Assembly: GCF_033978795.1 (NCBI RefSeq)
Contig: NC_084625.1
Location: 17,533,771 to 17,597,770 of the forward strand
Direction: 5' to 3'
Source of the DNA: Nerophis ophidion
Taxonomy: Eukaryota > Chordata > Actinopteri > Syngnathiformes > Syngnathidae
DNA length: 64,000 nt
The notes below the pieces were generated by a model. That model was given only the letters and a program-made list of their open reading frames with translations, had not been told where the DNA came from and did no database searches. The position numbers were made by a program, and so were the translations under genes. Of the stretch, positions 1 to 37,424 are shown piece after piece; position 1 is the first letter of the stretch; each line of letters starts with the position of its first letter.

Positions 1-130
1 ATCGAATATCTTGTCTTTGTAGTGCATTCAATTGAATATGGGTTGAAAAAGTTTTGCAAATCATCGTATTCTGTTTATATTTACATTTAACACAATTTCC
101 CAACTCTTATGGAAACGGGGTTTGTATTTT
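1..130. mobile_element. Terminal inverted repeat of a Tc1-like transposon, cut by the window edge
   Basis: The stretch matches the outer ends of the Tc1-like copies at 29855-31350 and 44693-46239: it carries the block with TTGTCTTTGTAGTGCATTC, the AATATGGGTTG block, and the terminal GGAAACGGGGTTTG. Only one end is present, so the element body lies to the left of the window. Confidence 0.8.
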
Positions 131-1146
131 GTGGACCCCTCCAGATGTAAAGACACGATGTGCCGCCAGTATTTTCTTCTCTAAATCCTTGTGTCACAAG
201 AACGGAGTTCAATGGGAGCAGTAACGTCTTGGTGATGATGAATGGACTTTAAATCTTTCAAAAATTATTTTCTTAAACCCACTCCATCCTATGTTAAATG
301 TTTTTTATGACTGCTAAAATATTGGCCTCCGAACATTTCAAAATACACCCAAATCTGCACTGATGCAGGTAAATAAACAGTAGCCTAAAGGGACTCTAGA
401 CCAGGGATGACCAAAGTGGGGCCCGCGGGCCAAATTTGGCCCCTCGTGTCATTTTGTTTGGCCCGAAAAAAGGGTGGCTATCAAATGTAACACATATTTA
501 TACTGACCTCTATCAAACTTGCTCAATCATTGATGGAATTCCCACAAGGCTACACTGTAAAAAGTCAGTAGATTTTACTGTAAAAACCTGGCAGCACAGT
601 CGCCAGAAATTACGGAAAAATTGTCAGTGGAAACATTTTTTCCATTTGCGACAATGCACTGTAAAAACAGGGAACGTAACTTTTTACGGCAAAAAAGTAG
701 CAGCTCAATTGCCATAATTTTGCGGTAACAGCTGGCACTGTTTTTCAATTCATAGCAATCTTATTGTGGAGGTTTCTCTCCTCCGGGTTCCTCGGACCAC
801 CAAGCACTGACATGACACATCAGGTTCAGGTTGACAACACTGTTTTATTTTGTCTTCGATGCAGTCTGTGTTGCTTTTCAGCAAGTGTTTGTTCGTCTCT
901 GTCTCTCTCTCTCGCTCTTGCTCCAGCTCCACCACCTCTCTCCTCCCCGGCTACTGCCTTTTAACAGAGCGACAGGTAATTAGAAAACCAGGCTCAGGTG
1001 GGCCATCTACGCACCTGTCCCTGATCTCGAAGCCGGTCCTGGCACACTTGCTTTGATGCAGGTCCACAGGCCACGCCCCCCTCCACACTTATCCATAGAT
1101 TTTACGGTAAAAAAAAACTAGCAGCTCAGTCACTAGAATTTTAACA

Positions 1147-1475
1147 TAAATATGAATGAGAGTGTGAATGTTGTTTGTCTATCTGTGTTGGCCCTGCGAT
1201 GAGGTGGCGACTTGTCCAGGGTGTACCACGCCTTTCGCCTGAATGCAGCTGAGATAGGCTCCAGCACCCCCCACAAACCCAAAAGGGACAAGCGGTAGGA
1301 AATGGATGGATGAATGTGAGTGTGAATGTTGTCTGTCTATCTGTGTTGGCCCTGCGATGAGGTGGTGACTTGTCCAGGGTGTACCACGCCTCCCGCCTGA
1401 ATGCAGCTGAGATAGGCTCCAGCGACCCCCGCGACCCCAAAAGGGACAAGCGGTAGACAATGGATGGATGGATTA
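1147..1475 (+). repeat. Two tandem SINE 3' bodies with GGATGGAT ends
   Basis: Two copies of the same roughly 160-bp body (from about 1147 and 1316) lie head to tail. Each runs from GAGTGTGAATGTTGT through GGTGGCGACTTGTCCAGGG to a GGATGGATG tail. It is the 3' part of the tRNA-headed SINE seen complete at 5547-5912. The tRNA-like head is missing here. Confidence 0.8.
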
Positions 1476-1821
1476 CATTGTTCCAGTTTTTCAATTAACA
1501 TTAATTTTAAAAAAAACACCATAGATTTCATGGTAAAATTCTGGTGACTGAGCTGCCAGTTTTTTTTTTTTATAGTCAAATGATTTGCATAAAATTAAAT
1601 TTGAAACTCCTACTCTACGGTAAAGATATGACTTTTTGACGCTTTATTGAAAAGGTAAATTTTGGCCGCCATACTTCGCCCATGTCCCCTAAATGTCTTT
1701 TGTGTCTAAGTAAAGTTTGAAAGCAATCAGATGAAACATTTAGCAGGATCTGGTTACAGAACAACACCTGGAAATTTAGAAAATCGGCAGAAAATGGCCA
1801 TTTTGAAGGTTTTGAGGTTAA

Positions 1822-2956
1822 TGGGGTTCATTATCACAATTTCTGAAGGGTTAAAACCAATAAAAATCAGTTCCCAGTGGCTTATTTAATTTTTCTAAGT
1901 TTTTGTCAAAATTTTACTCATCACGCAATATCCCGAAAAACGGCTTCTAAGTCCCCGATTTACACCATTGCTATATCCACCCGTCTATTGTCCTGTGACG
2001 TCGCTGCGTGAAGCCACCAGAAACAAACATGGCGGATAGCACAGAAAGGTATAGAATAGTAGCTCGGATTCAGACTCGGATTTCAGCGGCGCAAGCGATT
2101 CAACAGATTACGCATGTATTGAAACGTATGGTTAGAGTGTGGATGCAGATAGCAAAAACGAAATTGAATAAGAAACTGAAGCTATTGAGCCATATCGCAA
2201 TGAACCGTATTCAAGCGAAAACCGACACGACAGACAGCGGCACGGGAGGAAGTGAGGACAAATTTGACGATCACCTTCTAACCAACGATTGGTATGTGTT
2301 TGTTTGGCATTAAATGTGGGTGGAGGGAAAGGCTGGATGCAAATATAGCTAAAAATGAGGCATAATGATGCAATACAGCTAGCCTAAATAGCATGTTAGC
2401 ATCGATTAGCTTGCAGTCATGCCGTGACCAAATATGTCTGATTAGCACTCTCCACATAAGTCAATAACATGTAATTTCGTTGACTTTATCGTTGGAAATG
2501 CATCTGCTTTGAGAGTCGCAGGATGTCCACACATTCTTGCCATCTCTGTCATAGCATAGCTGTCGTCGGTACAGTGTGCGAAAAAAACGAGGGACTTTCG
2601 CATCTTTTGACCACTGGTGCAACTTGAATCCGTCTCTGTTCGTGTTGTTACACCCTCCGACAACACACCGACGAGGCATGATGTCTCCAAGGTACGGAAA
2701 ACAGTCGAAAAACCGGAAAATAACAGAGCTGATTTGACTCGGTGTGTGTAATGTGTTTGAGAAAATGGCGGATTGCTTCACGTTGTGACATCGCGGGTGA
2801 AAGGTCGATGCTCTGACAGCGAACAATTGAAAGGCGTTTCAATCGCCAAATTCACCCTTTTAGAGTTCGGAAATCGGTTAAAAACCATATGGTCTTTTTT
2901 CTGCAACATCAAGTTATATATTGACACTTACATAGGTCTGGTGATAATGTTCCCCT
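1822..2956. mobile_element. Kolobok-like DNA element, copy 1 (TTAA target, THAP remnant)
   Basis: A TTAA stands at each end (1818-1821, 2957-2960). The right end reads GATAATGTTCCCCT and the left end is a decayed inverse. Inside, the minus strand (2681 leftwards to about 2461) encodes a degraded THAP-like start with MPRRCVVGGC and GFKLHQW. The plus strand (2029-2313) keeps an acidic reading frame ending in LLTNDWYVFVWH. TTAA duplications, ends that start RGG and a THAP domain are features of the Kolobok superfamily; the family assignment is inference. Confidence 0.72.
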
Positions 2957-3241
2957 TTAAAAATGTGGAAAAGATGCAGCGTTGCATGCTGTGGAGAGGC
3001 GGAGCCAACGGTCCGCCATCTTGGGCCGGGCTCCGGCGTGCAGTACCTCGCTGTCGGACCGCCGGCTCCGCCTCTCCACACATGCTAACTGAATTAGGCA
3101 CACGACTGTGTGGCAATCTCTACTACCTTATATTTATATATCATTGTGTGCTGTTATGGGGAAAAATCTGACCCATAGACCATTAGCATGTTTTCATGTT
3201 GGACCTAGGAGGCAAACTGTTTGGACTACCCTGCTCTAGAC

Positions 3242-3562
3242 TATGGCCTGAAACCCAGAAGTGCTTCTCGGTCATGTGATTGCAACCATGCAATTGCTGC
3301 TGTTGTGCGACTTATGTATGACTCTTATTCATTGGGTGACATGTAAATGTGAAGGAATGATACGCTTTGCATTGACATTCTAGCCAAAATAATTCAAATA
3401 GTGACAGGAGTGTGACTTCTGGCTTAGATTTACACAAATAAATGCTTAAAAAGTTATACCGTGGTGATTTAAATAGAAAAAAAAGTATGCTGAGGGGCAG
3501 CAGTGGGTCTGTCAAAGGTGAAGTTTGTAACCTTTAATAGCACTAACCCAGTATACTTCACA
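3242..3562. other. Spacer with no recognisable feature
   Basis: This stretch lies between two hAT elements. I see no coding, RNA or repeat signature in it. Confidence 0.5.
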
Positions 3563-3838
3563 CTACGGACCAGGGGTCGGCAACCCAAAACCTTGAAAGA
3601 CCAAAAATACAAAAAACATATTTGTCTGGAGCTGCAAAAAATAAAAAGCCGTATATAAGTCTTATAATGAAGACAACACAGGACGTAAGTGTCTATATTA
3701 GCTATATTAGCCTACTATCAAAATGACTGTGTCGCAGGCCGAAGCAAATCTTCGTTGACAGAAATGTTGAAATGCAATATTTGTTCTACACATTTTTACA
3801 ACATGAGAAACCATTAGTAAATCAGAGGGTACTCAGTA

Positions 3839-4070
3839 AAGTTAAAGTTAAAGTACCAATGATTGTCACACACACACTAGATGTGGCGAAATTATTCTCT
3901 GCATTTGACCCATCACCCTTGATCAGCACCTGGGAGGTGAGGGGAGCTGCGTGCCAAGCAGGGAGGTAATGGGTCCCATTTTTATAGTCTTTGGTATGAC
4001 TCAGCTGGGGTTTGAACTCACAACCTACCGATCTCAGGGTGGACACTCTACCCACTAGGCCACTGAGTAG
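3839..4070 (-). repeat. tRNA-derived SINE
   Basis: Read on the minus strand, it begins GTGGCCTAGTGGGTAGAGTG (A box) followed by TGTGAGTTCAAACCCC (B box), then a conserved body and a tail of TTTAACTTTAAC. Sister copies lie at 32275-32548 and 59463-59764. Confidence 0.82.
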
Positions 4071-4594
4071 GTGAGATAACTCCTGGAAATTACCGGCTTT
4101 TAATGGCCAAACGTATATATGTGTTCGTCCAAGTTAAAGGAAACAGCAAGCTGTCTTCTTTTAATAGATTTAGTAAAATATTTGGCAAGTTAGGTAACGT
4201 TTGCTGTGGTCTGGAACAACATGGCACACAAACAACAATCTGAAATGCAGTCAATGATTCACACAGATGGTGTGTCATGAGACATGCAAATATGAATTAA
4301 ATACACAGAGGACATAAGTAAAGGATATCAAATAAGCTCAAATACAGCTACAAATAAGGCATAATGATGCAATATGTACATACAGCTGGCCTAAATAGCA
4401 TGTTAGCATTAATTAGCTTGCAGTCATGCGCTGATTAAATGTCTGATTAGCACTCCAACATGTCAATAACATCAACAAAGTTCACCTTTGTGCATTCACA
4501 CGCAGCATAAAAAGTTTGGTGGACAAAATGAGACAAAGCAGGAGTGGAAGATTTTACATGTAACCAAACTGTTGCGTCACAGTCCACACTATGG

Positions 4595-5225
4595 GAGTGG
4601 TTCTCAAATGGGGGTACGTGTACCCCTGGGGGTACTTGAAGGTATGCCAAGGGGTACGTGAGATTTTTTACAAATATTCTAAAAATAGCAACAATTCAAA
4701 AATAATTTATAAATATATGTATTGAATAATACTTCACCAAAATGTGAATGTAGTTCATAAACTGTGAAAAGAAATGCAACAATGCAATATTCGGTGTTGA
4801 CAGCTAGATTTTTTGTGGACATGTTCCATAAATATTGATGTTAAAGATTTAATTTTTGTGAAGAAATGTTTAGAATTAAGTTCATAAATCCAGATGGATC
4901 TCTATTACAATCCCCAAAGAGGGCACTTTAAATTGATGATTACTCCTATGTGTAGAAATCTTTATTTATAAATGAATCACTTGTTTATATTTCAATCTAG
5001 TTTTTAGTTATTTTTATATCTTTTTTTCCAAATAGTTCAAGAAAGACCACTACAAATGAGCAATATTTTACACTGTTATACAATTTAATAAATCAGAAAC
5101 TGATGACACAGTGCTGTATTTTACTACTTTATCCCTTTTTTTCAACCAAAAATGTTTTCCTCTGATTAGGGGCTACTTGAATAAAAAAAAAATGTTCATC
5201 ACTGAAAAAAGGTTGAGAACCACTG
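4595..5225 (+). mobile_element. hAT-type MITE, GTGGTTCTCAA family
   Basis: The ends are AGTGGTTCTCAAATG and TTGAGAACCACTG, flanked by CACTATGG and CACTACGG (7 of 8 match). The interior is AT-rich and non-coding. Other copies are at 8089-8316, 36777-37392 and 47169-47784, in inverse orientation. Confidence 0.85.
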
Positions 5226-5546
5226 CACTACGGTGAGTTCAAGAACCGCCAAAATTAGTAAGAAGAAACGATGTCCACCAAGCATACACACAAACATATT
5301 AAACAGTGGGCTTTCCAACAATTGGGAAGGTTTGTGTCATGTTTGTCCTAAAACAAAAAAACATACTAAAACAAAAAAAAATCCCCCCCATCTTTTTCCA
5401 TTTTAAATATTTTTTAAAAAATGCTCCAGGGAGCCATATGTTGCTGATGCCCGCTCCAGACCAATAGGAGGCTGGGCAGTATGGTCCATTTCATACAAAT
5501 AAATGAGAGCATTTTCCCAAAAAGACAAAACAAACACAGTAAAGTC

Positions 5547-5912
5547 CATCCATTCATCCATTTTCTACCACTTATTCCCTTTGGGGTCGCGGGGGGCGCT
5601 GGTGCCTATCTCAGCTACAATCGGGTGGAAGGCAGTGTACACCCTGGACAAGTCGCCACCTCATCAAAGGGCCAACACAGATAGACAGACAACATTCACA
5701 CTCACATTCACACACTAGGGCTCATTTTAGTGTAGCCAATCAACCTATCCCCAGGTGCATGTCTTTGGAAGTGGGAGGAAGCCGGAGTACCCGGAGGGAA
5801 CACACGCAGTCACGGGGAGAACATGCAAACTCCACACAGAAAGATCCCGAGCCCGGGATTGAACCCAGGACTACGCAGGACCTTCGTATTGTGAGGCAGA
5901 CGCACTAACCCC
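5547..5912 (-). repeat. Full-length tRNA-derived SINE with target-site duplication
   Basis: On the minus strand it runs from a tRNA-like head (GGGTTAGTGCGTCTGCC, then B box GGGTTCAATCCCGGG) through a conserved body to a GGATGAATGGATGG tail. An exact 11-bp duplication ACAGTAAAGTC flanks it (5536-5546 and 5913-5923). This copy defines the family whose 3' bodies recur throughout the window. Confidence 0.92.
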
Positions 5913-5923
5913 ACAGTAAAGTC

Positions 5924-6640
5924 AATGAAAGGAAACAGGAATAGAAGTCATTAGGCTGCAGAACAAACATAATCTCCCTGGTGGAGGTAATAGTCGGGTG
6001 AATAGTAGCTTTCGTATGTCAGCAGCAAAAGACGGGAAATCGAATCCTCTGAAACGACGCGGCTTCGGATGACAAAATCTTCATTCAAATGTACAATTCC
6101 CGTTTTGTTCCCTTTGTGCAGGGGGGCAGTTTACCTGTAGCCTACTTCTTTCTCCCTCCCTGCACCCTCGTCCCTCCGCGGAGCGCGACAAAGCCCCGGC
6201 ATGTGAAAGCGTCGGCGCTTGCATACATCTCACTTTTCATCGCGTACGGCAAGGACAATGGCACCTGCGGGTTCCCATGGCGTTAGCGCCGGGGCTAGGT
6301 TAACCGCCTCGGCTGCGGTCTGATGTTTATCGATAAGCAGGGCTGTGTTGTTGAGTTTTATCGCACATACTCCCCCTTAAACCCCCCCTGGCAACTTGAA
6401 GGGTCACGGACAAGTTTGGAGCCAACGCCAGAACGCGTTGGTAAAGATCTTGTTTATCACAGAAAAGTCTCTTTTTGTTTGCACTCACTCGTGTTTGCCA
6501 AATAAGTCATCTGGCAGATCGTTTGGATGCACGGTCAGGCTGAGATGTGTTTTCATTGTAGTTTTTTTTTTTTTATCCGCCTCGGAGCCAGCCATGCAAA
6601 TGAAAATCAACAAATGAGCCAGCACAATCACAATAATCTC
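5924..6640. other. Apparently single-copy spacer with a GC-rich core
   Basis: The segment around 6150-6320 is clearly richer in G, C and CpG than its surroundings (for example GAGCGCGACAAAGCCCCGG). It does not resemble the repeat families here. No exon with convincing splice sites or protein similarity is visible. It could be a decayed or distal CpG island or promoter. Confidence 0.35.
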
Positions 6641-6642
6641 TA

Positions 6643-7120
6643 CATGCAGTGGGGCAAAAAAGTATTTAGTCAGCCACCGATTGTGCAAGTTCTCCCACTT
6701 AAAATGATGACAGAGGTTTGTAATTTTCATCATAGGTACACTTAAACTGTGAGAGACAGAATATGAAAAAAAATCCAGGAATTTTAAGGAATATATTTGT
6801 AAATTCTGGTGGAAAATAAGTATTTGGTCAACCATTCAAAGCTCTCACTGATGGAAGGAGGTTTTGGCTCAAAATCTCACGATACATGGCCCCATTCATT
6901 TTTTCCTTAACACGGATCAATCGTCCTGTCCCCTTAGCAGAAAAACAGCCCCAAAGCATGATGTTTCCACCCCCATGCTTTACAGTAGGTTTGGTGTTCT
7001 TGGGATGCAACTCAGTATTCTTCTTCCTCCAAACACGACGAGTTGAGTTTATACCAAAATGGATACATGGATGATACAGCATATATACATGTATATATGT
7101 ATACATATATACATGTATTA

Positions 7121-7168
<48 letters not shown>

Positions 7169-7797
7169 ACATATATACATGTATTAATGTATATATATAT
7201 ATATGTATACATATATATACATGTATATATATATATACACACACATATATAGATACATATATACATACATACATATATATGTATGTATATAAATACATAC
7301 ATATACACATACATAATATAGAGGATTGGGAGAATGTCATGTGGTCAGATGAAACCAAAATAGAACTTTTTGGTGTAAACTCAACTCGTCGTGTTTGGAG
7401 GAAGAAGAATACTGAGTTGCATCCCAAGAGCACCATACCTACTGTGAAGTATGGGGGTGGAAACATCAGGCTTTGGGGCTGTTTTTCTGCTAAAGGGACA
7501 GGACGATTGATCCGTGTTAAGGAAAGAATGAATGGGGCCATGTATCGTGAGATTTTGAGCCAAAACCTCCTTCCATCAGTGAGAGCTTTGAATGGTTGAC
7601 CAAATACTTATTTTCCACTATAATTTACAAATAAATTCTTTAAAATTCCTACAATGTGAATTCCTGGATTTTTTTTTTCACATTCTGTCTCACACAGTTG
7701 AAGTGTACCTATGATGAAAATCACAGACCTCTGTCATCATTTTAAGTGGGAGAACTTGCACAATCGGTGGCTGACTAAATACTTTTTTGCCCCACTG
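6643..7797. mobile_element. Palindromic Tc1-like derivative with microsatellite centre
   Basis: Flanked by TA on both sides. Both ends carry CAGTGGGGCAAAAAAGTATT in inverse orientation. The left arm (6643 to about 7065) is an inverted copy of the right arm (about 7375-7797), so the same transposase fragment (with NTELHPK and MLWGCFSAKGTG) is read leftwards in one arm and rightwards in the other. The two arms meet at a TATA/TACATA microsatellite (about 7080-7320). No intact transposase remains. Confidence 0.85.
7080..7320. repeat. TA/CATA microsatellite
   Basis: Runs of TA and of TATACATG/TATGTATA variants form the centre of the palindromic Tc1 derivative. Confidence 0.95.
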
Positions 7798-7929
7798 TAG
7801 ATAAAAGGGCCCGTGTTACGGTATTTTGTAAAAAAAAAAAAGTCTCACTCTGTTGTCCAATAGCAAGCCTTGATGCTGGAATTTCAGTTTAAAAGTAGTT
7901 TCAATGCTAATGAGCTAAGTTTTGCCCTA

Positions 7930-8088
7930 GTGTGTGAATGTGAGTGTGAATGTTGTCTATCTGTTGGCTCTGCGATGAGGTGGCGACTTGTCCAGGGTGT
8001 ACCCTGCCTTCCGCCCGATTGTAGCTGAGATAGGCGCCAGCGCCCCCCGCGACCCCGAAAGGGAATAAACGGTAGAAAATGGATGGAT
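7930..8088 (+). repeat. SINE 3' body, GGATGGAT tail
   Basis: Runs from GTGTGAATGTGAGTGTGAAT through GGTGGCGACTTGTCCAGGG to AATGGATGGAT. It is the headless 3' part of the SINE complete at 5547-5912, and joins directly to the hAT fragment that follows. Confidence 0.82.
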
Positions 8089-8316
8089 ATCCACAAAAAA
8101 TCCAGCCGTCAACACTGAATATTGCATTGTTGCATTTCTTTTCATAGTTTATGAACTTACATTCACATTTTGTTGAAGTATTATTAAATAAATATATTTA
8201 TAAAGGATTTTTGAAATGTTGCTATTTTTAGAATATATATTTTTTAAATCTCACGTACCCCTTGGCATACCTTCAAGTACCCCCAGGAGTACACGTACCC
8301 CCATTTGAGAACCACT
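8089..8316 (-). mobile_element. Truncated hAT-type MITE, GTGGTTCTCAA family
   Basis: Only the right part of the family is present, ending CCATTTGAGAACCACTG. The left end is replaced by the SINE body, so the copy is truncated. Confidence 0.75.
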
Positions 8317-8539
8317 GGGCTAATGGACATAGGGCGAGTGTGTTATGACGCCTAACGATCCATAAATAAAATGTAAAATGTACAGTTGACACATGCGTTC
8401 AGTATTGTTCTTGGTATTTGCTAATTTCCCTCTTGGATGATTGATATCGGAATCGGCAGCTTAAAACCCGGATTCGAAATCAATTTATAATTTGCAAAAA
8501 TTGACATAAAAAAAAATGTATATGGTAACACTTTAGTAT

Positions 8540-8938
8540 GACTGAGAGAGTATGGGGTATCGGACTGTGTGATTGTGGCGGTCCGCTCCGTGTACGATCA
8601 GTGTCAGAGCTTGGTCCGCATTGCCGGCAGTAAGTCGGACACGTTTCCAGTGAGGGTTGGTCTCCGCTAAGGTTGTCCTTTGTCACCGATTCTGTTCATA
8701 ACTTTTATGGACAGAATTTCTAGGTGCAGTCAAGGTGTTGAGGGGATCCGGTTTGGTGGCTGCAGGATTAGGTCTCTGCATTTTGCAAATGATGTGGCTT
8801 GATCAGGCCAAAACTTTCAGCTCTCACCGGATTGGTTTGCAGCCAAGTGTGAAGCGACTGGGATGAGATTCAGCACCTTCAAGTCTGAGTCCATGGTTCT
8901 CACCTGGAAAAGGGTGGAGTGCCTATTGTAAAAATCCA
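8540..8938 (+). mobile_element. Fragment of non-LTR retrotransposon reverse transcriptase
   Basis: With interruptions the plus strand reads peptides such as GCPLSPILFI and MDRISRCSQGVEGIRFGGC, followed by a decayed active-site region (HFANDVA where YADD-type residues are expected). This is the catalytic region just upstream of the C-terminal part kept at 27785-28715. Stops and frameshifts show it is dead. Confidence 0.75.
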
Positions 8939-8964
8939 TAAAAAGTCTAATAGGGGACCTTTAA

Positions 8965-10044
8965 AGGGGAACATTATCAGAATTATTGAAGGGTTAAAAC
9001 CAATAAAAGTTTTTCTCAAAATTTTACCCATCACGCAATATCCCGAAAAACAGCTTCAAAGTGCCCGATTTTAACCGTCGTTATATCCACCCGTCTATTG
9101 TCCTGTGACGTCACTGCGTGAAGCCACCAGAAACAAACATGGCGGATAGCACAGAAAGGTATAGCATAGTACCTCGGATTCAGACTCGGATTTCAGCGGC
9201 GCAAGCGATTCAACAGATTACGCATGTATCGAAACGGATGGTTGGAGTTTGGAGGCAGATAGCGAAAACGAAATTGAAGAAGAAACTGAAGCTATTGAGC
9301 CATATCCCGACAGACAGCGGCACGAGAGGAAGCGCGGACGAATTTGGCGATCGCCTTCTAACCAACGATTGGTATGTGTTTGTTTGGCATTAAATGTGGG
9401 TGGAGGGAAAGCAAATATAGCTACAAGTGAGGCATAATGATGCACTGTGTACATACAGCTAGCTTAAATAGCATGTTAGCATTGATTAGCTTGCAGCCAA
9501 ATATGTCTGATTAGCACACTTCACATAAGTCAATAACATCAACAAAACTCACCTTTGTGGTTTCGTTGACTTTATCGTTGGAAATGCATCTGCTTTGAGT
9601 GTCAAAGGATATCCACACATTCTTGCCATCTCTGTCGTAGCGTAGCTGTCGTCGGTAAAGTGTGCGGAACAAAGGAGGGACTTTCGCATCTTTTGACCAC
9701 TGGTGCAACTTGAATCCATCTCTGTTCGTGTTGTTACACCCTCCGACAACACACCGACGAGGCATGATGTCGCCAAAGTAAGGGAAAACAGTCGAAAAAA
9801 CGGAAATTAACAGAGCTGATTTGACTTGGCGTGTGTAATGTGTTTGAGAAAATGGCGGATTGCTTCATGTTGTGACATCGCGAGTAAATGGTCGATGCTC
9901 CGACAGCGAACAATTGAAAGGCGTTTCAATCGCCAAATTCACCCATTTAGAGTTCGGAAATCGGTTAAAAAAAGATATGGTCTTTTTTCTGCACCATCAA
10001 GGTATAAGTCGACGCTTACATAGGTCTGGTGATAATGTTCCCCT
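8965..10044. mobile_element. Kolobok-like DNA element, copy 2, best ends
   Basis: Exact TTAA duplications (8961-8964, 10045-10048) flank the inverted ends AGGGGAACATTATCA and TGATAATGTTCCCCT. The minus strand carries a THAP-like first exon starting at 9765 (MPRRCVVGGC, GFKLHQW). It runs to an apparent splice donor AAAG/GTGAGT at about 9550. The plus strand (9139-9393) reads an acidic frame ending LLTNDWYVFVWH. No full transposase is present, so this is a non-autonomous derivative. Confidence 0.8.
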
Positions 10045-10048
10045 TTAA

Positions 10049-10521
10049 AAATGTGGCATTTATCGCCACCTTACTCCCAGCCGCCCTGACGACGGCAACA
10101 AGGCCACAGAAAAGAAAACATTCTTTCGGACGTTTGAAGCCTATTTGCACTTTCTGTTTTGATGTCTGCTTTAAGGGTCCTCTTCAAGCAGGTCAAGGCC
10201 CCCGAGGGCAGCCTGTGTGTGCTTACAGAAGGGGCCACAGCATTAGGTACACCCACCTGCACAGGCTAATGAGATTAATGAGAAACACTGCTCAATTTGC
10301 ATCCACTCTGTAACAGAGATGACTTTATTTGGCCAAAATATTACAAACATTATTGTGTGTGTGAGTGTGTGTCGTACATGAGTCATGATGCCAATTAGAA
10401 TAATCTCTCGCCATCTGCCACCAACAATGGTTGTGTGCACACACAACACAAAACAATTAAATCCGTACAAACATTTACTTTTTGCGTTTATCAAAGTACC
10501 CGTACAGTTTTTGGCAGTCAA
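10049..10521 (-). other. 3' flank and 3'UTR of PRTFDC1
   Basis: This stretch lies downstream of the PRTFDC1 stop codon on the minus strand. It probably holds the 3'UTR up to the polyadenylation signal at 10324-10329. Nothing else is recognisable. Confidence 0.55.
10324..10329 (-). terminator. Candidate polyadenylation signal of PRTFDC1
   Basis: The minus strand reads AATAAA about 190 nt past the PRTFDC1 stop codon. It is the first canonical hexamer in a plausible position. Position and motif are seen; use is inferred. Confidence 0.55.
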
Positions 10522-36337
<25,816 letters not shown>

Positions 36338-36768
36338 TTCTGGCGTGTTAAAGTTCACAAGAACACGCCTGAGGTGCTAAGCTTCAGGGGGAACACAAAA
36401 AGGAACACATTCATCAATCACATATTATCAATAATAAGCTTTCGCCAAAGGGATACTCACTCCTTTTGCTTGCTTCTCGTCCAGGAATGTTCACAAAATG
36501 AACACTCCAGTCGTCACCGATCACGCTTAAGTCATTTGGGTTTGTTTTTTTTTCTTTTTGAAAGAGCGCAGCCTTGTCGAGTAAATTACCCTCATGTGAC
36601 ACCATTGAGGCATGCTGCGGAGCAAAAAGTCTGAGTTCAGATTGTCCCGAGTTGAAAATTGTTTTTTTTTCTAAAAGACAATAGTAGACAAATATTTAGC
36701 ATGCACCAGATTTATCGAAATTGTAGTGGGGATGGAAGTACCACAACTGCCTACAGCTTTCGTGCAAC
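36338..36768 (-). other. Upstream region of PRTFDC1
   Basis: Contains the 5'UTR and presumably the promoter of PRTFDC1. I see no clear TATA box, strong CpG island or named factor site. A hAT element begins about 440 bp upstream of the start codon (36777). Confidence 0.4.
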
Positions 36769-36776
36769 CCCGAGAC

Positions 36777-37392
36777 CAGTGGTTCTTAACTTTTTTTCAG
36801 TGATGTGAACATTTTTTTAATTCAAGTACCCCCTAATCAGAGCAAAGCATTTTTGGTTGAAAAAAAGAGATAAAGAAGTAAAATACAGCAGCACTATGTC
36901 ATCAGTTTCTGATTTTCTAAATTGGATAACAGTGCAAAATATTGCACATTTGTAGTGTTCTTTCTTGAACTATTTGGAAAAAAAGATATAAAAATAACTA
37001 CAAACTTGTTGAAAAATGAGTGATTCAATTATAAAATAAAGATTTCTACACATAGAAGTAATCATCTTTGGGGATTGTAATAGAGATCCATCACGATTCA
37101 TGAACTTAATTCTAAACATTTCTTCACAAAAAAACAAATCTTTAACATCAATATTTATGGAACATGTCCACAAAAAATCTTGCTGTCAACACTGAATATT
37201 GCATTGTTTCACTTCTTTTCACAGTTTATGAACTTAACTTCACATTTTGTTGAAGTATTATTCAATAAATATATCTATAAAGGATTTTTGAATTGTTGCT
37301 ATTTTTAGAATATTTAAAAAAAATTTCACATACCCCTTGGCATACCTTCAAGTACCCCCAGGGGTACGCGTACCCCCATTTGAGAACCACTG
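36777..37392 (-). mobile_element. hAT-type MITE, GTGGTTCTCAA family
   Basis: The ends are CAGTGGTTCTTAAC and TTTGAGAACCACTG. Flanks CCCGAGAC and CCCTAGAC agree at 7 of 8 positions. Same family as 4595-5225. Confidence 0.88.
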
Positions 37393-37424
37393 CCCTAGAC
37401 CATGATGCTATCATAAATAAATGG

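Larger units (their letters stand above)
402..3233. mobile_element. hAT-type DNA transposon, non-autonomous, with nested insertions
   Basis: The element starts CAGGGATGACCAAAGT and ends with the imperfect inverse TTTGGACTACCCTG. It is flanked on both sides by an exact 8-bp duplication, CTCTAGAC (394-401 and 3234-3241), the hallmark of hAT insertion. It holds repeated blocks built on ACGGTAAAA and CTGGCAGCTCAG (about 549-720, 1091-1145, 1495-1570), two SINE bodies (1147-1475) and a Kolobok-like element (1822-2956). No hAT transposase is readable. It lies beyond the 3' end of PRTFDC1. Confidence 0.9.
3571..5453. mobile_element. hAT-type element with nested SINE and a second nested hAT
   Basis: The left end is CAGGGGTCGGCAACCC, which many fish hAT elements share. 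The right end TTGCTGATGCCCG is a decayed inverse. Flanks CTACGGAC and CTCCAGAC agree at 6 of 8 positions, as expected for an old duplication. A tRNA-derived SINE (3839-4070) and another hAT (4595-5225) sit inside. Confidence 0.72.

Noticed and set aside
6828..7541. 237-codon minus-strand frame
   Set aside because: It runs through a TA microsatellite and joins two opposed Tc1 fragments; an artefact of repeat translation.
9511..9765. Host THAP-domain gene (also at 2461 and 26370)
   Set aside because: It lies between TTAA-flanked inverted ends in three places, so it belongs to a transposon.
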